Assembly (NCBI RefSeq): GCF_900163665.1
Contig: NZ_FUIA01000002.1
Coordinates: forward strand, 23,116-87,115
Direction of reading: 5' to 3'
Source: Frigoribacterium sp. JB110
Lineage (GTDB): Bacteria > Actinomycetota > Actinomycetes > Actinomycetales > Microbacteriaceae
Length of the DNA stretch: 64,000 nt
The position numbers and the translations under genes were made by a program. Positions 7,902 to 15,099 of this stretch are shown here, piece after piece. The notes below the pieces were generated by a model. It saw only the letters and a list, made by a program, of their open reading frames with translations, did not search any database and was not told where the DNA came from. How positions within the stretch are numbered: the first letter of the stretch is position 1; the number at the start of each line of letters is the position of its first letter.

Positions 7902-9376
7902 ATGCACGCCGGGCACCGGTCTGCATCCGATGCGAGCGACTGACCGGATCATTCGAGTTACCAGAGGGAAAGATCTGTCAGAACTGCTGTCGCTACCTCG
8001 CTTATCACCCCGCCCGCTGCCCAGGCTGCAGCCAGTTTCGCCCCTTGCCCTACCTCTCAGTGACCGCACCTGCACAGTTGATTTGTGCCGACTGCGCGGG
8101 GAAGCCGCCCGTGTTCGTCTGTGAGAAGTGTGGTCGTCAAGATCAGCCCTATGGGGTTCGTCGTTGCGCTTCCTGCGTTCTGAGCGAACGCCTCCATGTG
8201 CTGCTGCTTGATCCCCGCACCGGAGAGATCCACGAACGTCTTCGGCCAGTCTTCGACGCGCTCGTGGGGTCGCATCGGCCGCAGAACGCGATTACCTGGT
8301 TGCAACGACCGCCCGGTCACGGCCCTACCCTTCTCCGTCAGATGGCCTCTGGCGAAGTGAACATCTCCCACGACACCTTCGCCCGACGGCCGATGGATCG
8401 CGCACACAACTACCTGCGCGATCTCCTTGTCGCGCTTGAGGTCCTCGAACCCTACGAACCACTGATCGAGCGCATTGGGCCTTGGCTTATCGACCGTGTC
8501 GCGGGCATCAGCGCGATGCACCGACAGACCATCGACCAGTTCGCACGCTGGGTTATTCTCCGTCGATTGCGCACAGCCGCCGACCAGGGCAGGCTCACCA
8601 AAGCGATGGCCGAGGGCGCGCGGCAACGCCTGAACCGCTCGATCGACCTGTTGGCATGGCTCGAGCACAAACAGACGACGATCCTTGAGGTTACTCAGCA
8701 CCGACTCGAGCTCTACCTCTCCACCCAAGTGATGTCAATGTCGATGATGCTGCACCCGTTCATCACTTGGATAAACCGCACTGGGATCAACAACCGTATC
8801 TCCGTGAAGAACCCGAACCCCAGCCAAGCGCATGTCACGATGGGAGATGCCGACCGCTGGCGTCATATCGGCACCCTCCTGCGCGACGACTCGATCCGGC
8901 TTTACACCCGCATCATCGGCCTCTTCATCCTGCTCTTCGCGCAGCCCCTCACCCGAGCCTACGACCTCCGCACCGAGCAAGTAACCGCGCCACAACGAGG
9001 CCCTGTGCTCGTCACATTCCGCGAAACCCCGGTCGAGATGCCCGAACCCTTGGGCATGCTCATCCGACAACAGCTCACACACCGAGTCAACGCCTCCTAC
9101 GCTTCTCTCGACAACGGCTGGCTCTTCCCAGGCGGAATCCCCGGCCGTCCGATAGCCACCGAGAACATCCGAGGCCAGCTTGTCGAACTCGGCATCCCAC
9201 CCCACCAAGCCCGGCATGCAGCCATGTTTGGCCTCTCAGCTGAGGTGCCGCACATGATCCTCGCCCAAACACTCGGAATCTCTCAGACCGCCGCACGAGC
9301 ATGGGCAGGCCTCGCGGCTCGAGACTGGGGCGGCTATATCCGCGAGAGAAACGACAGAGGCAAACTCAGTCCTTAG
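7898..9376 (+). CDS. Zinc-ribbon protein with degenerate recombinase-like C-terminus, third gene of trio
   Basis: 492 residues from a GTG that overlaps the previous stop. The first ~95 residues carry six CxxC pairs (Cys 9/12, 27/30, 41/44, 63/66, 75/78, 90/93), enough for three zinc ribbons. A helical middle follows. The C-terminal ~170 residues follow the layout of a tyrosine recombinase: an Arg-containing segment FAQPLTRAYDLRTEQV, then HQARHAAMFG at the HxxRH box, then ILAQTLGIS where VQxxLGH is expected (His replaced by Ile), then AARAWAGLA where the Tyr nucleophile would be (Trp instead). I read it as a catalytically dead recombinase paralogue acting as a DNA-binding or synapsis partner of the active enzyme. 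The ribbons are seen directly; homology of the C-terminus is inferred. I know no family name for it. Confidence 0.75.
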   Translation: MNARRAPVCIRCERLTGSFELPEGKICQNCCRYLAYHPARCPGCSQFRPLPYLSVTAPAQLICADCAGKPPVFVCEKCGRQDQPYGVRRCASCVLSERLHVLLLDPRTGEIHERLRPVFDALVGSHRPQNAITWLQRPPGHGPTLLRQMASGEVNISHDTFARRPMDRAHNYLRDLLVALEVLEPYEPLIERIGPWLIDRVAGISAMHRQTIDQFARWVILRRLRTAADQGRLTKAMAEGARQRLNRSIDLLAWLEHKQTTILEVTQHRLELYLSTQVMSMSMMLHPFITWINRTGINNRISVKNPNPSQAHVTMGDADRWRHIGTLLRDDSIRLYTRIIGLFILLFAQPLTRAYDLRTEQVTAPQRGPVLVTFRETPVEMPEPLGMLIRQQLTHRVNASYASLDNGWLFPGGIPGRPIATENIRGQLVELGIPPHQARHAAMFGLSAEVPHMILAQTLGISQTAARAWAGLAARDWGGYIRERNDRGKLSP

Positions 9377-9476
9377 GCTTGGACGGAGGTGTCGGCCTCG
9401 GCTTCGCGGCCTCGGTCAGTTCCGTGAAGGCTTCCTCGACGTCGGGCCGCGGTGTTGGATTCTTGTCGTCAGCCAT
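9366..9476 (-). CDS. 36-aa small protein with RPDVEEAF motif (copy 2)
   Basis: Short acidic, proline-rich protein. It shares PRPDVEEAFTELT with the neighbouring 37-residue protein (ERPDVEEAFETLT). The ATG at 9476 has GGAG about 9 bases upstream and overlaps the end of the upstream paralogue by 8 bases, so the two look coupled. Its last codons overlap the end of the convergent zinc-ribbon gene by 11 bases. No function is recognised. The paralogous pair with matching core and real ribosome-binding sites argues against chance. Confidence 0.6.
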   Translation of the reverse strand: MADDKNPTPRPDVEEAFTELTEAAKPRPTPPSKPKD

Positions 9477-9582
9477 TTTTCTTCTCCACAGAATCGTCAC
9501 CGTGAGTCAGTGTCTCAAAGGCTTCTTCGACGTCAGGGCGTTCCGGGGGCGGAGGGGGTGTGGACGGGGTTGGTCTGGCCAT
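9469..9582 (-). CDS. 37-aa small protein with RPDVEEAF motif (copy 1)
   Basis: Begins with a run of prolines (PSTPPPPPERPDVEEAFETL) and ends charged (GDDSVEKKNG). AGGAG lies about 9 bases before the ATG at 9582. It starts inside the 3' end of the membrane-protein gene (about 50 bases overlap) and is followed by its 36-residue paralogue, giving a tight three-gene unit on the minus strand. No known family recognised. A role as a soluble partner of the membrane protein is only a guess from the arrangement. Confidence 0.6.
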   Translation of the reverse strand: MARPTPSTPPPPPERPDVEEAFETLTHGDDSVEKKNG

Positions 9583-10117
9583 TGGTTGGGTCTCCTCTCA
9601 GGACAGATGCATTGATACCAGCGACAAGCAGCGCAGTCACTACGCCACTTACCAAGAGCACGAACGCCGACTTGGTTGCCTTTGCGCGTTTCTCATTCTT
9701 CGAGTTTCGTTTCTCGATTTCGCGTACCTTCACTTCGAGGATGTAGTCCTCCATCGCTTCCATACGCTCAGAAGCATTAACCCATCGAGTGACAAGGAAT
9801 CGGCCGGAAGGCGAGTCAATCGTCGACGGCCAGAGCGAGACCGCCGCGGCAATGATCGTTGCGACAGTGAGCGCGAACGGCACTAACCCGAGGTACCACG
9901 ATCGGGCATCGACTAAGCCTGTGAAGGTTGCCCCCGCAAGCACTCCGGCGGCGACAACGACAAACGAGGACTTCGTGTCGATTGACCGAGTGCGTTCGAT
10001 CGCTGCGTTACGGAGCGTGTCGAGTTCAGAACTCAGAAGTCGAATTCGCTGAAGGCGCTCGCGTGACGCCAACCGCTCTTTTCGGCCCACGATGCTCCTT
10101 CGGCTCGCTGTATTCAA
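9533..10117 (-). CDS. Membrane protein, three helices with central coiled coil
   Basis: 194 residues as an open frame. A basic N-terminal helix (about 10-45) is followed by two membrane segments (SFVVVAAGVLAGATFTGL ~52-70 and LGLVPFALTVATIIAAAVSL ~76-96), a charged helical stretch (ASERMEAMEDYILEVKVREIEKRNSK, about 115-145) and a third membrane helix (FVLLVSGVVTALLVAG, about 152-170), then a proline-rich tail. The frame opens at a TTG (10117) without a ribosome-binding site. A GTG at 10090 preceded by AAGGAG is a better start and loses only nine residues. The two-helix-plus-coiled-coil pattern recalls SLATT-type membrane effectors, but I see no diagnostic motif. Two tiny paralogous genes overlap its end. 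Confidence 0.65.
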   Translation of the reverse strand: MNTASRRSIVGRKERLASRERLQRIRLLSSELDTLRNAAIERTRSIDTKSSFVVVAAGVLAGATFTGLVDARSWYLGLVPFALTVATIIAAAVSLWPSTIDSPSGRFLVTRWVNASERMEAMEDYILEVKVREIEKRNSKNEKRAKATKSAFVLLVSGVVTALLVAGINASVLRGDPTNGQTNPVHTPSAPGTP

Positions 10118-10228
10118 CCAGCATATCGAGCGAGTCTTTAGAGACGTGAGAGCAGAACGAATCCCGCCATGAATAGTGCTGACCCGCCACTAACACCCTT
10201 GTCGGGTCGTCGATCCTCGAACAGGCCC

Positions 10229-10446
10229 TCATGGAACTGGCTGTAGCGGAGTTGCAGACTTGGCAGCATATCTCCGGCATGAGCTTGCGTAGATGCGTGG
10301 AGCTACTCCGTACCGCTGCTTGAAAGATCGCGGCGCGACCGCCGCATCGCGCCAACCCACGGCCGCACCGATCTCGCCTACCGTGAGGCTGGTGGTCGCG
10401 AGAAGTTCAGCCATCCGGTCGGCGCGGAGTTGACGAAGGAATGCCG
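10229..10446 (-). pseudogene. AraC-family C-terminal HTH remnant
   Basis: Only the second half of an AraC DNA-binding domain remains: AAFLRQLRADRMAELLATTS, GEIGAAVGWRD and APRSFKQRYGVAPRIYAS are recognisable, then the frame runs to a stop at 10229. The upstream part is replaced at about 10447 by IS21-type DNA. It is clearly related to the AraC copies at 11371 and 14686 (shared FLRQLRADR, ELLATT and SFKQRYGV). The gene cannot be functional. Confidence 0.75.
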
Positions 10447-11370
10447 CCGGTGATCGACCTGCCCACGGCCACCGGGCGGTCGCTGGCGGAGCACGCCCCC
10501 ACCACCGCAGGGAGGGTGTCCTCATGAGCCCCGCCACTGCTCCGGTATTGGCGGCGGACCTGACCGCCGGGCTACGCCGGCTGACACTGGCCGCGATGCG
10601 CCAACTCGCCCCTGAGTTGCTCATCACCGCCAAGACCCAGCGGTGGAGCCCCGAGGAGGTGCTGCGAGCCCTGGTGGAGGCTGAGGTCGCCGCCCGCGAT
10701 GCCTCCAACGAGCGAGCCCGGCGCAAGGCCGCCGCCTTCCCGGTGCTCCAGACGATCGAGGAGTTCGACCTGGGCGCCTCGGCGATCCCGGCACCGACGT
10801 GGGCCTACCTGAGCAGCCTGGAGTGGGTGGGGGCCAAGGAGAACTTAGCGCTGATCGGACCGGCCGGCACAGGTAAGTCCCACACCCTCATCGCCCTGGG
10901 GCACGCGGCCGTGGTCGCCGGGCACCGGGTGCGCTACGTCACCGCCGCTGACCTGGTCGATACCCTCTACCGACACCTGGCCGACAACACCGTTGGCAAG
11001 GCCATCGAGACGCTGCTACGCAACGACCTGGTGCTGGTCGATGAGATCGGATTCGCCCCGTTGGACGACACCGGGGCCCAGTTGCTCTTCCGGTTCGTGG
11101 CCGCCGCTTACGAACGCCGCTCCCTGGGCATCGCCTCCCACCACTCCTTCGAAGACTGGGGACGGTTCTTGCCCGAACACACCACCGCCGTGTCCATGCT
11201 CGACCGGCTACTGCACCACGCCACCACCGTGGTCACCAGCGGCCAGTCCTACCTCATGCGACAAGCCCGAGCCCGACAAGGAGGTGAACACCTACCCCAC
11301 TGATCAACCATGACAGAGGGTGGGGACTTCTACTTGGCCAAAACTGGGGACCTGGAACTGGCCCTTGACA
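10447..11370 (+). mobile_element. IS21-family element remnant, left end lost
   Basis: Contains the last ~26 codons of istA (VIDLPTATGRSLAEHAPTT, stop TGA 10525-10527), a complete istB, and the right end. The right-end region GGTGGGGAC...CTGGGGACCTGGAAC...CCCTTGACA (to 11370) is typical of IS21 ends. All but the tail of the transposase is missing, so the element cannot move by itself. Its left break lies at ~10447 inside one AraC remnant and its right end abuts another, in the opposite orientation. Confidence 0.8.
10524..11303 (+). CDS. istB: IS21 helper ATPase IstB
   Basis: 259 residues, full length for IstB, the AAA+ ATPase that stimulates the IstA transposase in target selection. Walker A GPAGTGKSHT (~113), Walker B LVLVDEIGF (~170), sensor region GIASHHSFEDWG and an arginine-rich C-terminus are present. 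The ATG overlaps the istA stop (ATGA) behind GGAGGGTG. Because istA is reduced to its tail, the protein has no partner in this window. Confidence 0.92.
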   Translation: MSPATAPVLAADLTAGLRRLTLAAMRQLAPELLITAKTQRWSPEEVLRALVEAEVAARDASNERARRKAAAFPVLQTIEEFDLGASAIPAPTWAYLSSLEWVGAKENLALIGPAGTGKSHTLIALGHAAVVAGHRVRYVTAADLVDTLYRHLADNTVGKAIETLLRNDLVLVDEIGFAPLDDTGAQLLFRFVAAAYERRSLGIASHHSFEDWGRFLPEHTTAVSMLDRLLHHATTVVTSGQSYLMRQARARQGGEHLPH

Positions 11371-11787
11371 GTCTGCGCGTTATGCCTTCGCAGTTCGATT
11401 CTCGGCTGATTCATGCTCTCTCAGCGGAGGTATTCGACGGGGCGGGTCGGATGAGCGGTCAAGCCACAGAACGTTGTGAGTACACCGTATATCCTGGAGT
11501 CTCGCCAAGCCGCGAGATTGTCGCCGCGATTTCCTTATTGAACGCAACCCTAGACCGTGGATGGCAGATTGCTGATCTGGCCAGTGCTGCGGCGTTGTCA
11601 AGCTCTCAGTTGACGCGTTTGTTTCGTACCCAGATCGGCGTCTCAGCGGCGGCGTTGCTTCGCCAGCTTCGCGCAGGTTCTCGCAACCACAAGACTTGAG
11701 GTTGCAGAGGCTGTGGCGGCGGCGGGATGGACTGATCCTGCAGTTGCGTCGCGGGCATTCGACCAGCGAAATGGAGTAGCTCGCTGA
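11371..11787 (+). pseudogene. AraC-family regulator remnant with frameshift
   Basis: Starts abruptly at the IS21 end. Linker and first HTH are readable (EIVAAISLLNATLDRGWQIA, ASAAALSSSQLTRLFRTQIG, AALLRQLRAG). The frame then fails at about 11680, and the second HTH continues one frame over as VLATTRLEVAEAVAAAGWTD to a stop at 11785-11787. A small deletion between QLRA and LATT explains this. The N-terminal ligand domain is missing. It is a paralogue of the copies at 10229 and 14686. Confidence 0.75.
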
Positions 11788-11849
11788 GTTTTTGCGGCCT
11801 TTTACCGCAGTGGAAGCACGAACTTACCTCGGCTTGGCGAATCGTTGCG

Positions 11850-12455
11850 TTATTGCACGACAGCCACGATCAGGGCAATGCCGAAAAGGATGAGGAAGCC
11901 TCCAGCTATCTTCGTGAGCCAGGGCACGACGCGTGCCAACCGGGCGAGGGCTCTGCGGGATCCGAGGGCGACCGCAATGATGACATCCCAGACGAGCACA
12001 ATGGTGAACATCCAGGTCCCGTATGCAACGAGTGTGAGTGGTGCTGCCCCAGCGAGCGCAGTGGCGAGGCTGAGATAGAAGAGCGCGTTCTTGGGGTTGA
12101 GCAGGCCAGAAGCGATCCCGAGACCGAAGTTCTTCACCCAAGTGGCCTGCTCGATAGTCATGTCGTCATCGTGACTGAGCCGGGGCGTTGATCTCATAAA
12201 CGCGATTCCGATGAACACCAGAAAGGCACCGCCAGCCAGTTGAATCACGACGAGCACGGTCGGGTGCGAGATGATCGAGATCCCTGAGAATGCTGCCGCG
12301 ATGAAGATCCCGTTCGCGGCGGCGATGCCCAGGCACGCGCCGGTGGCGTTTCGCCAACCGCTGGTCATTGCGGTGCGGGCGATGAGAAAGAAATCTACCC
12401 CGGGAATGAGCAGCGCCAGAAAGTGTGCGAGAGCCACTGCGGCAAACTGCTCCAT
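11850..12455 (-). CDS. LysE/RhtB-family amino-acid exporter
   Basis: 201 residues with six predicted membrane helices. The family signature is at the N-terminus (ALAHFLALLIPGVDFFLIARTA), with GLLNPKNALFYLSL in the middle. This is the normal size for LysE/RhtB exporters, which pump amino acids or related small metabolites out of the cell. ATG 12455 is preceded by GGAGGGG. It is the last gene of a minus-strand run (MarR, decayed AlkC, AraC, LysE). An AraC regulator immediately upstream of a LysE gene is a common pairing and suggests that regulator controls it. The substrate cannot be read from sequence. Confidence 0.9.
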   Translation of the reverse strand: MEQFAAVALAHFLALLIPGVDFFLIARTAMTSGWRNATGACLGIAAANGIFIAAAFSGISIISHPTVLVVIQLAGGAFLVFIGIAFMRSTPRLSHDDDMTIEQATWVKNFGLGIASGLLNPKNALFYLSLATALAGAAPLTLVAYGTWMFTIVLVWDVIIAVALGSRRALARLARVVPWLTKIAGGFLILFGIALIVAVVQ

Positions 12456-12539
12456 ACTTCCCCTCCGATCTTGACGGTGAACTCGTCAAGTCTCGGCGAC
12501 GGTGAGGGGTGGTGTCTTGTACGTTCGTGCGGCTGCGGC

Positions 12540-13355
12540 TTACGTTGCGGAACGGTATTGGCCCGGTGGGGCGGCGACGTGGGCACGAAACACGCGGTGA
12601 AAATGGCTCTGGTCGGTGAAGCCCAGAGTGTGGGCGGTATCGGCGAGAGCATGCCCGTCACGGAGCATGTGCCGCGCTTCGATAATGCGGGCGTTTTGTC
12701 TCCACGCCAACGGTGCCAACCCGGTAGCGCGTTTCACCGAGCGGATCAGCTGGTGCCGCGACATCCCAACCAGAGCCGCCAGGTTGTCGAGGCTCGGGTT
12801 GGATTCGTCATATCGTAGGCGCTCCATCACCGGGTGTAGACGCTCACGAAGGTCGGGGTCAGCGTCGCTGGTCACCACATGGTCCGGTGCTGCAGCTGAG
12901 AGGTCACGCAACAGCATACGAAAATCAGTTTCGAGACGTTCTCGGCTCTCGTCCTCGAAGATGCGGCTGTTCCATGCGCTGAGCCTCGCGTGCAGGTTCG
13001 GGTGGCGCAGGACGGTGATGCTAGAAAATAGTGCCTGTGCAGATCCGTCGGGCGCGAGGTCTGTTGCCCAGCCCTGATCCATGTGGATCATTTGATAGAC
13101 CCACCGACCACCATAAGGGTTGCACTGATGCACCTGGTCGGCTGCGATGACAATCACATCACCCGGGCGCAGGTGTACGCTGCCGCCGAGCGGGCCAGCG
13201 AACACCGAGGTACCCGAATCGATGAGCCCGATCGAGAACGTGTCATGCGTGTGTGGGCGGTAGCAGGAATTCTCCTGAGAGGAGCGTCTCGCCTCGACGT
13301 GTGGGATCGTCGTGCTGCGCGCGAACTCCGTCTCCAGTACTTCCTCGGTTTGCAT
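12540..13355 (-). CDS. AraC-family transcriptional regulator, intact
   Basis: 271 residues. N-terminal cupin-like ligand domain about 10-160 (RPHTHDTFSIGLIDSG, LRPGDVIVIAADQVHQCNP). C-terminal double HTH about 180-268 (NLAALVGMSRHQLIRSVKRA; ALADTAHTLGFTDQSHFHRV), ending in the usual PGQYR. Both HTH helices look complete, unlike the other AraC copies nearby. It begins three bases after the stop of the decayed AlkC gene, so it was probably co-transcribed with it, and sits upstream of the LysE exporter it probably controls. It lacks the methyl-accepting Cys domain of Ada, so it is not an Ada protein despite the AlkC neighbour. Confidence 0.9.
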   Translation of the reverse strand: MQTEEVLETEFARSTTIPHVEARRSSQENSCYRPHTHDTFSIGLIDSGTSVFAGPLGGSVHLRPGDVIVIAADQVHQCNPYGGRWVYQMIHMDQGWATDLAPDGSAQALFSSITVLRHPNLHARLSAWNSRIFEDESRERLETDFRMLLRDLSAAAPDHVVTSDADPDLRERLHPVMERLRYDESNPSLDNLAALVGMSRHQLIRSVKRATGLAPLAWRQNARIIEARHMLRDGHALADTAHTLGFTDQSHFHRVFRAHVAAPPGQYRSAT

Positions 13356-13358
13356 CGC

Positions 13359-14122
13359 TCAGTCTCGTATCGACCTGAGGCCGCGGGACACGATGCGCGT
13401 GGTTTCGGGGGTGGGGCTTTCTTGAAGCCACCGATCAGCGAACTGCCCGACCCATTCGGGCTGGGTTTTCGAGGCATCATTGATCCAGTTCGCGACAGAG
13501 TCTTGCACATAGCGTGACGTGTCACTGCGTAAGGGTTCGAGGATCTGTAACCCCAGCTCAGGGTCGTGTGTGAGGGCGGCGATATGTTTGGCCCACACTC
13601 CTCGCGGGCATAGCGCTTCGCTCGTGAACCGGCGGATGCGTTCTGAATCTGTACCTGTCCAAACAGAAAGCACCGTGATGCTCTCGATGAGGTGCGCTGT
13701 GAGCGTGGGCCTGGCCGTCATCCACGCCCATTCCCGAACCGCGAAATGCTGATCATCGGCTGCTGGCCGTAACACTGGCAGCAAGGTTTCGGCGGTTTGG
13801 AAGATCGGGCCAGCAGCAACCGCGAAACATGCCCACCCACGCACCGTGTCTGAGCGGTGCGTAGCTCAGCGATCCGGGTCTGCAGTACCAAGATGATTGT
13901 GCAGTGCCTCGCCGATGGGTTGCATCCTCGCCAAAATTCCCTGGCTTTGCGTCGCACGTGCAGCGTCATGCAAACGTTCAGGAGCGTCAGGGAGCACATT
14001 GCGCAGCAACACCCCTGATCGATCGCTAATGCTTCGGTGGGCGTGCTCGTTGCAATACTCCCAGCCTGTAACTGCTGCAACCGTTCGGGCACAAACCCTG
14101 CAACCGTTCTAGGACGACTCAT
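13359..14122 (-). pseudogene. DNA alkylation repair protein (AlkC/AlkD-like HEAT repeat), decayed
   Basis: In one frame the minus strand reads as a HEAT-repeat alkylpurine glycosylase: VTGWEYCNEHAHRSISDRSG, RGWACFAVAAGPIF, and RYVQDSVANWINDASK near the C-terminus, the last being typical of AlkC/AlkD proteins. Two lesions interrupt it. A 23-bp insertion near the start (second copy of GAACGGTTGCAG at 14075-14086 and 14098-14109, 11 bases apart) shifts the frame. An in-frame TGA lies at 13866-13868. Removing the insertion restores one frame from ATG 14122 through 247 codons. The ATG overlaps the MarR gene's end by 14 bases, so the two were coupled. Loss of 3-methyladenine repair is implied unless another copy exists. 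Confidence 0.8.
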
Positions 14123-14609
14123 GACCCCCCTTCGTTGGTGCTCCTGATCTCAGGTTGTGCCGTAGCTGTTCCAGACTCGAGATAATGTCTTGCGGCGTCG
14201 CAACCTTGTCCGCGATCTGGCGCAACCACTCCTTGTATACGGGTACGAGTTCTTTCACAACAGCGACCCCAGCCTCCGTGAGCTTGATGTTGTGCGAACG
14301 GCGGTCTCCTGGCGCGGCCATGCGCACGACAAAGTCACTTTTGACCAGCCCTTCAAGAAGACCAGTGACCGTTGCGCGAGTCACCCCAAGCCGCTCGGCG
14401 ATCCACCCGGGACTCGCGTCATCACGCTCGCTGACCGCGAGCAACACTGCGAACCTTCCCTCGGAAAGCCCATGCCGCGCCAGCAGGTGGGCGCATGCGT
14501 CATCGATGCGCCGCGCCGCAGACAGCACCGCCATCACGACTTGAGCAGACTCATCGTGATCAACGTGAGCCAGCAAAAAGTCGTGTTTGACGACCACACC
14601 CTTATTCAT
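14109..14609 (-). CDS. MarR-family transcriptional regulator
   Basis: 166 residues from ATG 14609. Winged-helix core ~45-120: LSEGRFAVLLAVSERDDASP, WIAERLGVTRATVTGLLEGL (recognition helix) and the wing VRMAAPGDRRSHNIKLTEAG with the family DRR motif. Dimerisation helices lie at both ends. A longer frame upstream lacks MarR character. TAGTAT about 12 bases before the ATG could be a -10 box, giving an almost leaderless message. First gene of the minus-strand run, overlapping the decayed AlkC gene; probably autoregulates that run. Effector unknown. Confidence 0.9.
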   Translation of the reverse strand: MNKGVVVKHDFLLAHVDHDESAQVVMAVLSAARRIDDACAHLLARHGLSEGRFAVLLAVSERDDASPGWIAERLGVTRATVTGLLEGLVKSDFVVRMAAPGDRRSHNIKLTEAGVAVVKELVPVYKEWLRQIADKVATPQDIISSLEQLRHNLRSGAPTKGGHESS

Positions 14610-15099
14610 TAAGTGCCATACTATCAGGCAGCTAACTAGCCCTCTTTGTGCGGAAAAGGACATCCCAAGCTTTGCTGGCATCGGTTCACGAAGTCTGATC
14701 GCTCAGCGTGAGGAGTGTGTTCTTCTCGCCACGATGGAAGCGCGCGTAGATGCTCGGCGAGACCCCGTACCGCTGCTTAAACGACCGGGAGGCAAGCGTA
14801 CTGGCACCCCAGCCTGCGCGTGCCGCAGCCTCGCTCACCGAAAGGTCCGTCGTGGCAAGAAGCTCAGCCTGCCGATCCGCCCGAAGCTGACGAAGAAAAG
14901 TCCCGGGAGCGACACCCACATGCGAGCGGAAAAGCCGGGTCAACTGTGACGATGACAGGGCAATCTCCCGAGCGAGTTCATCGACGCGCCAGGGGTGATT
15001 CAGATTTGCCTGTAGCAGGGCGACTGCCATGGTCACTTCTCGTCTTGGGAACGCCCCGATACGATCGGTGCTGCCTGAGGCAACGCCGGTCAGTTTTCC

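Noticed and set aside
12540..13355. Possible Ada-type methyltransferase-regulator beside the AlkC remnant
   Set aside because: The protein is a cupin-HTH AraC regulator and lacks the Ada methyl-accepting Cys motifs.
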